Assembly: GCA_017590115.1 (NCBI GenBank)
Contig: JAGGNK010010225.1
Location: 8,110,834-8,174,833, forward strand
Source: Montifringilla adamsi
Taxonomy: Eukaryota; Chordata; Aves; Passeriformes; Passeridae
Reading direction: 5' to 3'
Length of the DNA stretch: 64,000 bases
The notes under the pieces are model-generated. The model worked only from the letters and a program-made list of their open reading frames with translations, was not told where the DNA came from and searched no databases. The number at the start of each line of letters is the position of its first letter. Position 1 is the stretch's first letter. The position numbers and the translations under genes are program-made. Positions 52,858 to 63,787 of the stretch are shown piece after piece.

Positions 52858-54168
52858 AAGATTTAATATTAACATTAATGGGAGCTGTGCAGTTAAAGCC
52901 TATGGCTCTCTGCTGAAAGTGTGCCCTTGGGAGAGCCAGGCTGCTAATAATTTACAAATTGTCCAATTAAAAAGTGTTGTGGAAATGTCTAACTTCTGCA
53001 GACATGTCTTCTGAACTCCATGAGAAACGCTGTGGCTTTCAGTATGTTTGTGTGTCAATACCCAGACTTGTGTGAAATATTCTGAGGGAGGCTTGGGCAG
53101 TTATTTACCTTTTAACAAAGGGTAACAAAGTTACTTACCCTTTAACAAAACATTTTAAAGTGCTCATTTCCTTGCAGCACTGTTACATCTAACTTCTGAG
53201 GTTTAATTTCTGTTCTATTTCTGTCACTCTGCAGTCAAATACTGTATTTTGTGGGACACTAGCAGATCAGACAATACTGATACTGGTGATATTCTCATTT
53301 TTTGGTTTCAGTTCTAATAGCCATTTGGGCTGCTTTTCACAGAATAAGGCAGCAATTTATATTGTAACTTGAGTAAAAACACCCACATGCAACTGACTGG
53401 CATCAGGGAAACAGCACTCAGAAAATCCCCACTTCTGTGTTATCCCCTTCATGTATGCAAGCCATCTCAAGAACCTCTCGTGCTTAAACTGGACAGACAG
53501 GTATCTCCAAGATCCTTATTTTTACTTCTGCATTTTACCATTTGAACTTCTTCATGCTATATTATCTTGTAACCCAGAGAGGGAAAAAAGCAAAGATCAG
53601 TGGTCAGGGATCTGTTGGTTGATGACATATTTAAGTACAGATGGTACAGCCAACAGGCCTGTCCCTAGCTGTATCCTGAGTACTGGAGCAAGGAGCTGGA
53701 AAACCAGTGATGTAAAGATTTGCCTTTCCCCACTGAATCAGGACCTGGCTCCAAGCTGAACCAGGTGCTCCTGAGACAGGTGAGACATTTTCATGTAGGA
53801 TAAACTGTCTGCATAAATTGCTCAGAATAGCAGGTGAGCTGAAAGTAGATGTTTTTCTGAATAACTCCACCAACTCATAAGCTTCACAGGGAGAAGAACT
53901 TTATCAGCTCCCAGACATTCTTTTCACTTTGAAAAGGAGCAGTCCAATTTGGGGACAGACAAAGGCAATACCTCCTGATGTAATTTTCTCCTTCACTGAC
54001 TGCATTGATAAAATTATCTTTAATTTCCACAACCATTGGTCTCTTTACCACATTATTATCACAGTCCTTGACTGTTCTGCATAGTGTCAAAATCTACCTG
54101 TTTCATATTTGCAATTTACAAAATACTTCTATTCACAAACAAACAACAACAACAAAAAGCATAGGTAC

Positions 54169-54192
54169 ACAAATACAAATACAAATACAAAT
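54169..54192. repeat. (ACAAAT)4 microsatellite
   Basis: Four exact ACAAAT units, preceded at about 54143-54155 by a short AAC/CAA run. Confidence 0.9.
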
Positions 54193-55374
54193 AATAAATT
54201 AGAGGGCTACTTGAAATAAATGAAAACATTTAATTGTCATAATCAGCATTTTTTGTCATATCCAGATGTCAAAAACATTCATTTAGAAAGTATGGCAATG
54301 TTGATTTTTTCTCCCTTTGCCTGGTAAAATCAGACAATTCTTAACTGGTTAAAATAAAATAACCCAAACAAACACATTCCATAAGATCACTGGTATTCAA
54401 AGCTAACTAAAATGGTTAGCCTCAGCTAGCACCTATAGAAAACCCTTCTGTTCTCATGCTGTCAGTCTCCAAAAGAACATGTCCACGTGCCAGGCTCCTG
54501 CTGGAATCAATAACAAGCCATGAGCCAAAGCAAAACCACACAAATGAACATTCACACAGAACACACTCTTTGCTTTATTAAACATTCATTTTCCTTAGCT
54601 TAATAATAAAGTCTAAGTAGTTTTAAGTGTATGTGGAGCACTAAGAAGTCACGGTCTATTTCGAAGCTACAAGAAAATCAAGAAACTTGAAATATTCATA
54701 TCAGTGTTGTCTGTAGCAGTATGCAATTCCAAAAAGCCTCAGTCTCTCGAGCCTGCTATTTTTTTTTTTTGAGGGGAAATGAAAATTCAGGAGAAAATAA
54801 CTCTTGCCAGTCATAGTTACCATGGCTGGCTGCAGCATTATTTTATGGAAGAGCAGCACGGTCTGATTTCAGTGCCCTGTACGCTGCTTCTCGTCCTTTC
54901 AGAAGAGGTTTTTCACGACCCACCTATGTCCTACCTACCCTAATATGGCACTTTGTGCTTGATGCACAGCACACAACAAGCCTGGAAATTATCTGTCAAA
55001 ATACAGAATCGGAGCGTTGTAGATGACATCTCTGCTGGTCCTCGGCCAAAAGAGGTGAACACTGAATAAATACATTGCAAAACCATCTTTCTCTTTTTCG
55101 AGTTAACTGTCTTCTGCATTCTATGTGTACATGTCTGCTCCGTCTGGCGTTTTGTCAGAGCGCCTCTCTGTGCGTTTATGCGGCCTGCGGACACTGCCCG
55201 GCACCATGCCCCCCAGCTCTCCTTCCTTGCTTCCCCTGCCAGCAGGAGCTCGCAGCTGCCTTTGGTGCCGGAGCAATCCCGCCTGTGCCGGTAACGCCGT
55301 CCCGGTGCTTGTGGCTCCGAGTGGCCGAGCCCCGCCGGGGTGTCCCAAGGGCCGCTCTGCTCCCGGCCCGCTCC

Positions 55375-55398
55375 GCTCCCGCTCCCGCTCCCGCTCCC
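55375..55398. repeat. (GCTCCC)4 hexanucleotide repeat
   Basis: Four exact GCTCCC units preceded by a degenerate GCTCC unit, about 55-75 bp upstream of the first CCAAT box. On the minus strand it encodes an (GS)n/(GA)-type run within an unrecognised frame. GC-rich hexamer runs at promoters are prone to length change. Confidence 0.9.
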
Positions 55399-55440
55399 AA
55401 GTGCAGGAACCACGCTGTCGCCCCGTGCCGGGCCCGCCGC

Positions 55441-55635
55441 GCCCGGCCCGCCAATCAGCGCCGCCCTTACTTTGCCCCGCCTCCCGAGGGCCAATCAGCG
55501 AGGCCCTTGGTGCTGCGGGCGGGCGGGTTCATTCAGGAAGCTGCTCGGCGGCGCGAGCGGCGGGGCGGGGCCGGGAGGGCGGGTCGCGACCAGGCCCCGC
55601 CCCCAGCGGGGCANNNNNNNNNNNNNNNNNTCGCC
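55441..55635 (+). promoter_or_regulatory. TATA-less CCAAT/GC-box promoter
   Basis: Two identical CCAATCAGCG elements lie at 55451-55460 and 55491-55500, 40 bp apart, matching NF-Y sites. GC boxes (Sp/KLF type) follow: CCCCGCCTCC near 55475-55484, GGGGCGGGG at 55562-55570, GGGAGGGCGGG at 55573-55583 and CCCCGCCCCC at about 55595-55604. No TATA box is seen. The transcription start probably falls between about 55,530 and the start codon, partly inside the gap. The paired CCAAT boxes could also support divergent transcription to the left. Confidence 0.75.
55614..55630. other. Assembly gap (17 N)
   Basis: Seventeen undetermined bases lie between GCGGGGCA and TCGCCATGG, six bases before the predicted start codon. 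GC-rich sequence on both sides explains the failure. The real length missing is unknown, and upstream in-frame codons or the 5' UTR and start site cannot be checked. Confidence 0.98.
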
Positions 55636-55662
55636 ATGGTGTTCCTGAAACTCCGCGAGCAG
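55636..55662 (+). CDS. First coding exon of an unidentified gene (partial)
   Basis: ATG at 55636 has strong Kozak context (GCCATGG). The frame reads MVFLKLREQ over nine codons and ends exactly at a good donor, CAG|GTGGGC, with GT at 55663-55664, giving a phase-0 intron. Without splicing the frame runs only to a stop at about 55765. I do not recognise the protein from nine residues; the segment is basic/hydrophobic and could start a helix or a coiled coil. It sits at the 3' side of a CCAAT/GC-box promoter in a CpG island, as expected for a broadly expressed gene. An upstream in-frame start hidden by the gap remains possible. The alternative is that this ATG is a chance site and that coding begins downstream (see 55793). 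Confidence 0.55.
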
Positions 55663-55792
55663 GTGGGCATTCCCGAGCTTCCCTTCCCTTCCCCTCTCTT
55701 CTCCTCCCCTCCCGGTGCCGCCGGGCTCGCCCGCCGCCGCCGCGGGCTGCCGTGCGTGCGCGGGTGACAGGCGGCGGGCAGCGGGAGGCAGC

Positions 55793-55899
55793 ATGGCTGC
55801 TGCCGCCGCCGGGGTCCGGGCTGGGTGGGAGGCGCCATGTGCGCCCGGTGTGGGCGCCGGTGCCCCCGCGGGGCGGGCGGGAGCCGCCGTCTCTCGCAG
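55793..55899 (+). CDS. Alternative first coding exon candidate
   Basis: ATG at 55793 has A at -3 and G at +4. The frame reads MAAAAAGVRAGWEAP... and stays open through 35 codons and two bases to a donor-like CGCAG|GTACCG (GT at 55900-55901). An alanine-rich start of this kind is common in vertebrate proteins encoded in CpG islands, but GC-rich GCN repeats also produce it by chance. If used, it would be an alternative promoter or start for the same gene with a different intron phase from the 55636 exon, so both could not join the same downstream exon in frame. Confidence 0.22.
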
Positions 55900-56722
55900 G
55901 TACCGGGCCGAACAGGTGGCCGCGGCAGCCCGCCCGCCCCTCGCCTTGCCTCGCCGGCGGGTCCCTGCCGAGCCCCCGCCCCGGAGCGGAGGGGGAGCCC
56001 GGAGGGGTGATGGGGGTGGCTCTGAGGGCTCCCCCCGGCCAGCCCTGCCCCGCGCCTGTTTTGGGAAGGGATGGGTCTCTGGCCGGGGCTGCCCGGGCCT
56101 GAGGAACTGACCGGTGTGAGGGGATCGACCTGGAGACTGCTGGCGGGAGGCGGCGTGCCCGGGAGATGGGGCTGGAGCTGGAGCTGGCGGCGCTCCCCCG
56201 GAGCCTGCCCTTGCCCTGCGCAGTTTCACGTGCCCGGGAGCCGCCTGCTCGTCCCTCCACCTTTCCCTTCCAGGCCTTTAAAATCTTTTGTTCGGCCGCC
56301 GTGTCTTTCGCCTCCCGCGGTCATGACAGAGCTTCCCCGAGCCCGCGCTCCCCGCCTGAAAGCGAAGGAGGTTCTCGGTGCCTTCTGTGGGTTGTTGCTC
56401 TCGTCGCATCACACCCTTCTTTGTCTGCCAGGCTCTTCGGTTTCCATCCCAGCTGGTGAAAAATACTTGTCTTCGCTGCTCTGTCCTTTCCTGGTGTCTC
56501 CCCTGTCCTACCTATTGTCTCCTGTGCGGTATCAGGATACAAAGGTGGGAGGGTCTGCGCTGCCAGTTTGCCGCCTGTGAAAAGATGTTTCTTAGGAATG
56601 GTATTTTCTTGTGTTTTCATGTGTGTGAGGCCAAATTCCGTGTAAAAAACTCATACATCCTGCTGTGAGTCTCCTTGTTAATCTTACTGAAAGATAACCA
56701 ACTGTAAACCCCACCCCCTTCC

Positions 56723-56739
56723 AAAAAAAAAAAAAAAAA
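56723..56739. repeat. A homopolymer tract
   Basis: About 17 A residues, then GG and another seven A. Simple repeat in the putative intron. Confidence 0.85.
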
Positions 56740-59640
56740 GGAAAAAAAGCCTGTAGAAACTTGGGGGTGGTTAGGCAGCTGTTATTCTGTGTCTGTTTGT
56801 TATGCTGATCGGTATCAGCCCATCCTTACCTGCGAGTCCTTTCGTTAGTTACATACACATCTGTGTTTTCACACTTAGGTTGCATGATCCCTCGGGATTT
56901 GTTCTAAGGAACATTTGGTGATATGGGGCTGGGATCTCTTATCTCTCTGCTGTGTTGTATGTAAACTTTGTGAAGTCTCATGTTGTTTTAGAACCTCATC
57001 TATGAATCAGCAACAATTGTGGATCTGAAAGACACTTAGTGTCCCTTGAGTTAGATTTTCTTTCAGGATTTGTTGCTGTTCTTCTGTGGGAGACTTCCCA
57101 CAGAAATAAGCACTTGTTCGTCTCTTCTGTTAAATAAGCCTTTCTGTTAAAACCAAGAACTACAACCCCTCTGCAAGTAATCATTGCAAAAGAGTTAGCA
57201 AAAATCCCATTATCAATATGTTAACATGAAAGGATGTATTTCAGAACTTTTCTTCTGGGGAGGATCCTGCTGCTGACAGATGTTGAAGTGAAATATTGAA
57301 CTGTGTGGGGCCGTTGGTTTGGCAGAGTAATGCATGTGAGGCTTTCAGCTTCTGTCATAATGTAAGTTTTAATCTGGAAGAAGTACAAGGTAGACTTTTT
57401 AGAGGCTTCAAAGATTTGTAAAGAGGAATTGATACACTGGAATTGAAGTATTCTTTCACATAAAGGAGGGGGTGCTGGGGCAGGGAAAGGATGGAGGGAA
57501 GGAAGGGAATGCTGGTTTTGGACAGTCTTTTGTAGGGGGAGTGATTTTTAGCAGCAGCTGCATTTCTGCTGCTAAAGTGTCAGTTGCTTGACAAATCAGT
57601 TATTTCAAACTGAATTCTGTTGGAACTGTGTGAGAATGCCAGAAAGTCATGAGGAATCATGTTAATATGAAACCCCTCAGCTTTGATATACAGAGCATTC
57701 CTGCAGGTCACTGTTGCAGTGTGCTGCAGGATGTCTTGACTTGAGGATGCTGTACTGGGAGTGTGCCACCACCTGCTCTTTATGAAAAGCAGCCCGTGGT
57801 ACTGTGTGGGAGCAGAGGTGTTCCTCTTCAGTAGTTCATGAAACATGCTTCTTGTGTGCTTGAACCATTTGCTTTGCTCCGTAGTGGTGTGTTGGGTTAG
57901 GATAAAGTAAGTTGTCTTGTGTATTTGTAGTCCTTAGAGTGACTCTGTCTTCTGTGGTGCCTGTGCTTCACAGGGAAGTGCAAAGGCTGCTCTCTTGTTT
58001 GTACTGTTCAGCTGGGAAGTGATTTGCTAGTTTCTTTCTTCAACTGTCAGATTCATAACTATCTGAAAAAAATTTACTAACTAAAGTATTATTTAAATGG
58101 AATTATCAAGATTATTTTTCCAAATTCAACATAAACCTGTTGATTTTATTCCTTGATAATGTAGAAGGGCTCTGTGTTAAATGTTAGAATCATGCTGGGG
58201 ACAGGCAGACTTATGCCATACAAGAAGCTTAGTGTTTTCTTGCACTTGCTTAGTTTTTCAAGTTACTGCAAGATGGTGTCAAAGCAGTGCTCGGGAAGTT
58301 ACAATGAGGTGAGAAATTCTGCTCTGAGGCTCTTAGTTAAGCTCAGAGGGTGAAATCCCAGTTCCTCTTGCTTGATTTAATTTACTTAGTACCTGATAAA
58401 CAAAACTTTGATCCTGCAGATGCTTAATGTGTTTGTGAAGCTCAAATATTTGTTTGTCTGTGGAGGCTGATTTGACACGTTTAACCTTCAGAATACAGGC
58501 TTTCCCCCACTGAGAAAAGTAGGCCTTTCCTTGGGTTCAACAACCAGCTAGCCAGTACATTATCTACAGATTTGTGTTACTACTTGTGCTTTATTGCTTT
58601 GCCATCCTACCAGGCAGGAATATATTTCAAAGTTTTGACATAATTGAGGGTGTACACTGCACTTTCAGAAGTGACTTATGTTTGCTTACAAAGTATATCA
58701 GGTATCAAAAAAACTCATCAGCCATGTTTGCAAAAATTGCATTTAAAGCTAAATTGAACTGTATTGGGCAAAGCTGATACCTGTAATGCTCAATAGCAAA
58801 CTGTAACTCAGGTATAGAAAAGCAATCATTCAATGTCAAATTAGAAGTTGTAGATTGTTCTCGTTGCTCTTGGGGTTTTGTGCAGTATTGCACAGTTGTT
58901 GTTTAATAACAAAGGAAGCCAATCTGCAAATTCTGAATGTTAAACTATTCAAGGTAGAGATGAAAAATATGGTAAATGTACATTATAATTGGGGTATTTG
59001 CTCTTAAGTTTGTTTGCTTTCGTTTTGTCTTCATATATTGGTGCTTGTATACCAGGTTCTTCTAAATGAGATACTGCTTTAAAAATTCTAGGTGAGACAA
59101 AGCCTAGAAAAGTTTGTTTCTTCCTGAAATGCTGTGTTACACTGCTGTTAGAAACTGCACTGACAGTCCAGTTTAGGTCAAGGGTCACTAATGTTTTATT
59201 ACAATTTTTTTTTCCCCTTTTTGGGGGAGTGTGTGGAAGGGAAGGTATGGGGTGGAGGAAAAAAAAGGAGTAACTTGCTTGTGGGTATCCATAGTGGTAT
59301 GCCTTGGTCTCCTGTGTGAAAGCCCTCTCACCTCTGCATAGCTGGGTGTGAAAGGCTAACTATCTTCTGGGTTTTTTTGTTATGCAATCATAGGTTCTAG
59401 GAACACTGCGAATTAGTCTCTCTTACACCTAAGAGGTAATTGACAACTTAGTTTTTCTTTAGCGTGCAGGTGAAATTTGGATTTCCCAACAGCTTTTCTG
59501 TTACAGACCTTACCTGCATATGTGCCTATAGGTCATCTTTTAGGCTCACATAAGCCTACATCTCAGCAGAGATTTCTTGAAAGGTGTGAAATGAATAAAA
59601 ATTGGCCTGTTGTTTGGTTTTTTTTTCTCTAGTTTTGCAG

Positions 59641-59691
59641 CTATATAACTATTTCTGGCAAAATTCATTGGATGCAGTGTCTTTGTATTTG
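59641..59691 (+). CDS. Candidate 51-nt internal exon (weak)
   Basis: A long pyrimidine run (TTTGGTTTTTTTTTCTCTAGTTTTGCAG) ends in AG at 59639-59640, and TTTG|GTAAAGC supplies a donor at 59692. The 51 bases between read LYNYFWQNSLDAVSLYL in phase 0, so they would join MVFLKLREQ in frame and leave in phase 0. A nearer AG at 59631-59632 would give a 59-nt version. T-rich introns make such acceptors common, and I do not recognise the peptide. Confidence 0.15.
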
Positions 59692-62600
59692 GTAAAGCTT
59701 TATTTTTTTCTTTCAGTGCATCATAGTTTTAATATTATGCATTTCCCATTTTCTCTGAATTTTAAATGTGTAATAGGAAGATGTCTTAGGGCTAATAATG
59801 ATGGGCATGTGGAAGGATTTTGTATGGGATTTTCCTGTATGACTGCTAGATTGTGCTTGAGGCAGTGCTTTTATTTCCATAAGTCAGATATGAGTGGTAA
59901 GGATCTGAGTAGGAACAACTGCATGAGGATATTAGGATGACCACTTATCTTTAAAGCCCTTGAACAGTGAGAGCACTGACTTCTTTATTGCCCATTTATA
60001 TCTTTCTCGTAGCTAAGATGGATCTTGTTCAATTGGCAGTTAAACAAATGTTTGCAGTGTCATAGTGAATGCTCTGAATGCCTCTATGGTTGCTATTTTC
60101 ATTACTGCCAGCGTTAGACTTCATTCTTTTAGAATTTATGCCAAGAATAAATGTCCCAACTAGTTCCTTGTTACACTAAGAGGAGGAATGGTCTCCTGTG
60201 GTGATGAAAAGGAGCTGCTGCTGTTCAATGAGGGAGGGATATGGTGGGAATGGAATTATGTGGTATTGCTCTACAAATTCTGTTCAGATGTAGGCTAATG
60301 AGATGTGTGTTTTATTTTGGACTTTTTTGGTAGAAGTTACTTTACTGTTTAAAAAAACCCAACAACTTCTTTCATGAATCTTGTAGTTGTTAAGAACCAG
60401 CTCTTTGTACTCTGTTGTCCATTGTATGTTCTTCCTAAAATTTGCATCCAATCTTTTCAAACTGCATACCAGATAATTAAATTAAGAAATTGTAATTCTC
60501 ACCAAGACACCTAAAGTCTTATTGTTAGTTCTCTTGTTCCCAGGCTAAGAACTTACATGTGCTGAGAAGATAAGTTTCTTTAGCTGGTGGACAACTCTGA
60601 GTAACTTGAACTCTGTTTATCTTGTTATATGCAGTCATTACCAGCCCTTCCATTAGAATGTGTTGAGAGAACCTGGTTCTACCACGTGTTCGTTTGTGGG
60701 GATCAGATTGCCCCACGATAACTTTGGAACTTTTGACTTGTGAACAAGTAGCTCTCCTCAGTCAAGAAAATAAACCTTTTAAAAGAAGAAGGAAAAAAAA
60801 AAGGTGGGAGAGAAACAAAGCAAGCCTTGATTCTGCAGTCAGATCCTTAAGGCGGATCCTGTTAACTCAGCAGCCTTCTGTGAGGATATAAAGGTCTATT
60901 CATGTAGTTAGCATCCAGGGTTTCTGACCATTATTTGGAGGCAAATATCAGGGGAAAAATGAAGCAAATGGGCAGGTCTCTATGAAGAAGTGACTTCTTT
61001 AGCACCCACAGAAAAAGATGTTTCCTGTAGGAAACTAGTAGCTGTTAAGACTCTGAACTGGCAGTCTGCTATCTGGCATGGATTGTTATTTTCCCAGATT
61101 TCTACGGTTGTTCCATTCACTGAAATGGGTTGTGGAATGTGATTATTGAAATTAAATATATTTGATATTATATACTTCATATTCTCTACCTCATCTTTTT
61201 TCAGCAAGTGTGTTTCTCATTTGCCATACCTGGTATTTCTCTCTAATCAGCTGGGCCATCCTGAGGTCAAACTAGTATTTGATGATTTGTTTTCTTGCTC
61301 CTGCCAACTTTTTACTTTGTTCTTACCTCTATTCCTTACTCCTATTTCTGGAAATTGAGTGGGAGACTCGTTGCCTTAGTTACAGTGACTAACTGTTTCG
61401 AAGTTATTTATAATATTTGTTTTTAAATAACCTGTATCACAATAGAATCATAGAACATTTCACATCAATAAAAAAGTAAACAAAGCAGTACATCACTGGG
61501 AGCATGCTTACAGTGCTGATTTTTGGGAGGTTTGTTTTCCTTGCATTGTTGGGGGTGGAAGACACGTTCTCATCTGGCATTTCAAGATACATCTGAAATA
61601 AGGTGTCTTGGTGTTATCCTTTGTACAAAGAGAAAAGAATCTTAATGTTTAAGCTCCAAAATATCAGGGAATGTTATTATTTCCTTAGTAAAGACATTAG
61701 CACTCTCCCCAAGGGGTGGTAATATAGAGGTTTAACTCTGTTAATTCAGTTGTTATTCTGGTGTTGATGAATTATACAGCACTGACCCATTTCAGCACAG
61801 AAACCAGAGCTAATGTAAGAGTGGTGGGACTGAGTAGCAGGGAGAAAAAGGAAGGTGAGACTCGTAGGCAGCTGTGTGTGTGCAGAGAGATAAAGAGGAA
61901 GCACCAGCAGTGATATGCAAATAAAAGAGGGACAAAATAGTTGGTTTGTAGCATTCTTATAGGTTAGGAAACTGCTTGTTAGCTGAAGCTAATGACTTAG
62001 CTGATGACTTCTGTCCTTAAATAATGAGATGCTCTTACTATGAATTGAATATAACCTGAAATTTTCATGGTTTATCTCTACAGTAATGTATGTATGTGAA
62101 TTGAGTGAACAGTACTATGTAAGTAGATTGTTTTCTATGTGAATAAAGTCTACCTATTTAGGGCAGCCTGAGAACAAATATTATTCTCAGTAAGTTACTG
62201 AAATGGTATATAAATTTGAGAAGTGTGAAGCAGAATTCTGTGTATTCTAATGCTTGGCATCTGGTAAAAGAAAAAAAAAAAAGGAAAAAACCAACTAAAG
62301 CTTATGTTGTTAAACTTCAGAACTAAAGTTACCTGGATGGGGGTGAAAGTGTTTGCAATTGTAAACTGACTCATGTTAGAACTTCAGGTTCAGGTTTTGT
62401 AGGTAACTGCCTGTTTACGTGACTTAAGTCTAATTCTGACTGTGTCTTGAACTGTTGTGAAGTCATCCTAAATGTTTAATGTTTCCATATTCTCAGACAA
62501 TGAACCTGACTTAATGGCCCTTTCTAACTCAAGATGATGAGCATTTGCCTATAAGTCATTCTTGTTCATTTTGCAGTCATGCAATTATACTTAAGGTCCA

Positions 62601-62889
62601 CTCTCACTTTGTGCTGAAGTCCTGTATCTGCTTCCATCTGGTGCAGAGAAGAAAGCACGGATTTATTTTTTTTTAACTTTGCAAAGTGAAGATACAGCAC
62701 TGCCTTAATGAAGGAAGAGAAGGGAGCACAAGCAAGAAGAATCAGCATGATAAAATTACAGTTAGTTAAAGCATTGAGACCAAAACAAGCCTTTTTTAGA
62801 GCTTACAGAACTTCTAGCAATCATGAAGAATCCATATTTTGTTTCAGGATTTTGCTGTTTGTCCTCCTTTTTTGTTTTTATTTTGATAG

Positions 62890-63104
62890 CTCCATCTGTG
62901 CTGGTTCCCTTGACAAAGGAGAAAGTTGAACCTTCCATCAGGAACCTGGTCATCAAGCAGCAGGCAGCATAATAGACCAGGGATCTACCCAGCTCAGATG
63001 AAGGAGCTACTTGTGTCATAGACAGCTCACCTGGGGGCAGTGAAAAACATTATCAGGAAGTTCTGCAGTTATGTATATACTAACATGATCTATAACTAAT
63101 AAAT
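62890..63104 (+). CDS. Candidate terminal exon with stop and polyadenylation signal
   Basis: A strong 3' splice site (CCTCCTTTTTTGTTTTTATTTTGATAG, AG at 62888-62889) precedes an open stretch with coding-like codon use. In the frame that needs one base from the previous exon it reads about 27 residues, starting PSVLVPLTKEKVEPS and ending LVIKQQAA, then TAA at 62970 and a second stop TAG. AATAAA follows at 63099-63104. Acceptor, short frame, double stop and polyA signal in this order resemble a last exon. Against it: the phase does not match the phase-0 donor at 55662, so at least one more exon would be needed; and 27 codons is short enough for chance. I do not recognise the peptide. Confidence 0.28.
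63099..63104 (+). terminator. Possible polyadenylation signal AATAAA
   Basis: Canonical hexamer about 125 bp after the candidate stop codon at 62970. It has meaning only if the terminal exon is real; AATAAA is frequent in AT-rich DNA and no clear GT-rich downstream element is seen. Confidence 0.25.
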
Positions 63105-63746
63105 AATTAAGTAATTTAAATCCATTGCTGCAGACTAAGTTTTGTACCATGTTTGGGGTAATTGGTATTCTCTCCTTCCCTGTCCTATCTTCAGGTCATC
63201 TGCTTCTTCTGTCATGAGTTGCTCATGAGAGGGTAGATAATCTATGCAAGTCCTTTTTTTCATCCCAAGCACTTGATGTGTCTTTCCTGCCTCAGATCTC
63301 TGTGTAGTGTCTGCTAACATTTCATTCACTCACCAGTGAATGTGTGTCCCCACAAAGTATTGTTGGTAGGTTAAAATGAAGGACATAAAACAGGAGAGGG
63401 AGAAAAACAAAATGCTCACGTTGTTTTTCTGGTTACATTATTACTCATTGTTTCAAATTAGTGCAATGTCCCAAGTCATGGTAAAAGGATGCTTCAGAAA
63501 CAGCATGCTAATGGCATTCCTCACCCCTCTCCTCTGTCCCTTTCTAACTGCACTTTTGTTCCGTTCTTGCCGTGTTTGCTAAAACATGAGGATTGATAGA
63601 AAGAGGTCTTATGCCTAATTCTCTGTTGCTGTGCAGTCTTTGCCAGATCAGGACCCTGTAATGGTACTGCCTGATGGCTTCTATTTCCTTTGCTCCTTGT
63701 CTCAGCTCCAGGAACCATATTTTGTTTTATAGCTCTGCTGGACCTA

Positions 63747-63750
<4 letters not shown>

Positions 63751-63783
<33 letters not shown>
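63751..63783. repeat. T33 homopolymer
   Basis: An uninterrupted run of 33 T residues. No retrocopy body is recognised beside it. Confidence 0.9.

Positions 63784-63787
<4 letters not shown>

Larger units (their letters stand above)
39831..55136. other. Gene-poor non-coding stretch
   Basis: No gene I can defend. It holds simple repeats, two perfect small inverted repeats at 52.1 and 52.8 kb and one unusually long unrecognised frame at 47506-48186, all listed separately. A GC-richer patch at about 46,680-46,860 contains the exact 10-bp doublet TGCAGGCACC (46761-46780) and two donor-like GTGAG sites, but no acceptor or coding frame that would make it an exon. Confidence 0.55.
55137..56405. promoter_or_regulatory. 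CpG island
   Basis: GC content and CpG density rise abruptly near 55,140 and fall off near 56,400, in a region otherwise AT-rich and CpG-poor. The island is about 1.2-1.3 kb and contains CCAAT boxes, GC boxes, an assembly gap and the only well-supported start codon and donor in the window. In vertebrates such islands mark promoters, mostly of broadly expressed genes. Long frames on both strands across it (up to 325 codons on plus and 244 on minus) are a by-product of the scarcity of stop codons in GC-rich DNA, and several run through undetermined bases. Confidence 0.93.

Noticed and set aside
55125..56102. Plus-strand 325-codon frame across the CpG island
   Set aside because: It runs through the undetermined bases and owes its length to GC-rich, stop-poor sequence. 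Overlapping frames of similar length exist on both strands, and none has a recognised domain.
55495..56260. Minus-strand frames of 243-244 codons over the island
   Set aside because: They also cross the gap, are Pro/Arg/Ala-rich as expected from GC-rich DNA, and lie opposite the better supported plus-strand exon.
61441..61470. ATAGAATCATAGAAC, resembling a CR1 tail
   Set aside because: The match is confined to about 14 bases, with none of the GGTTGGAA-type sequence that should follow.
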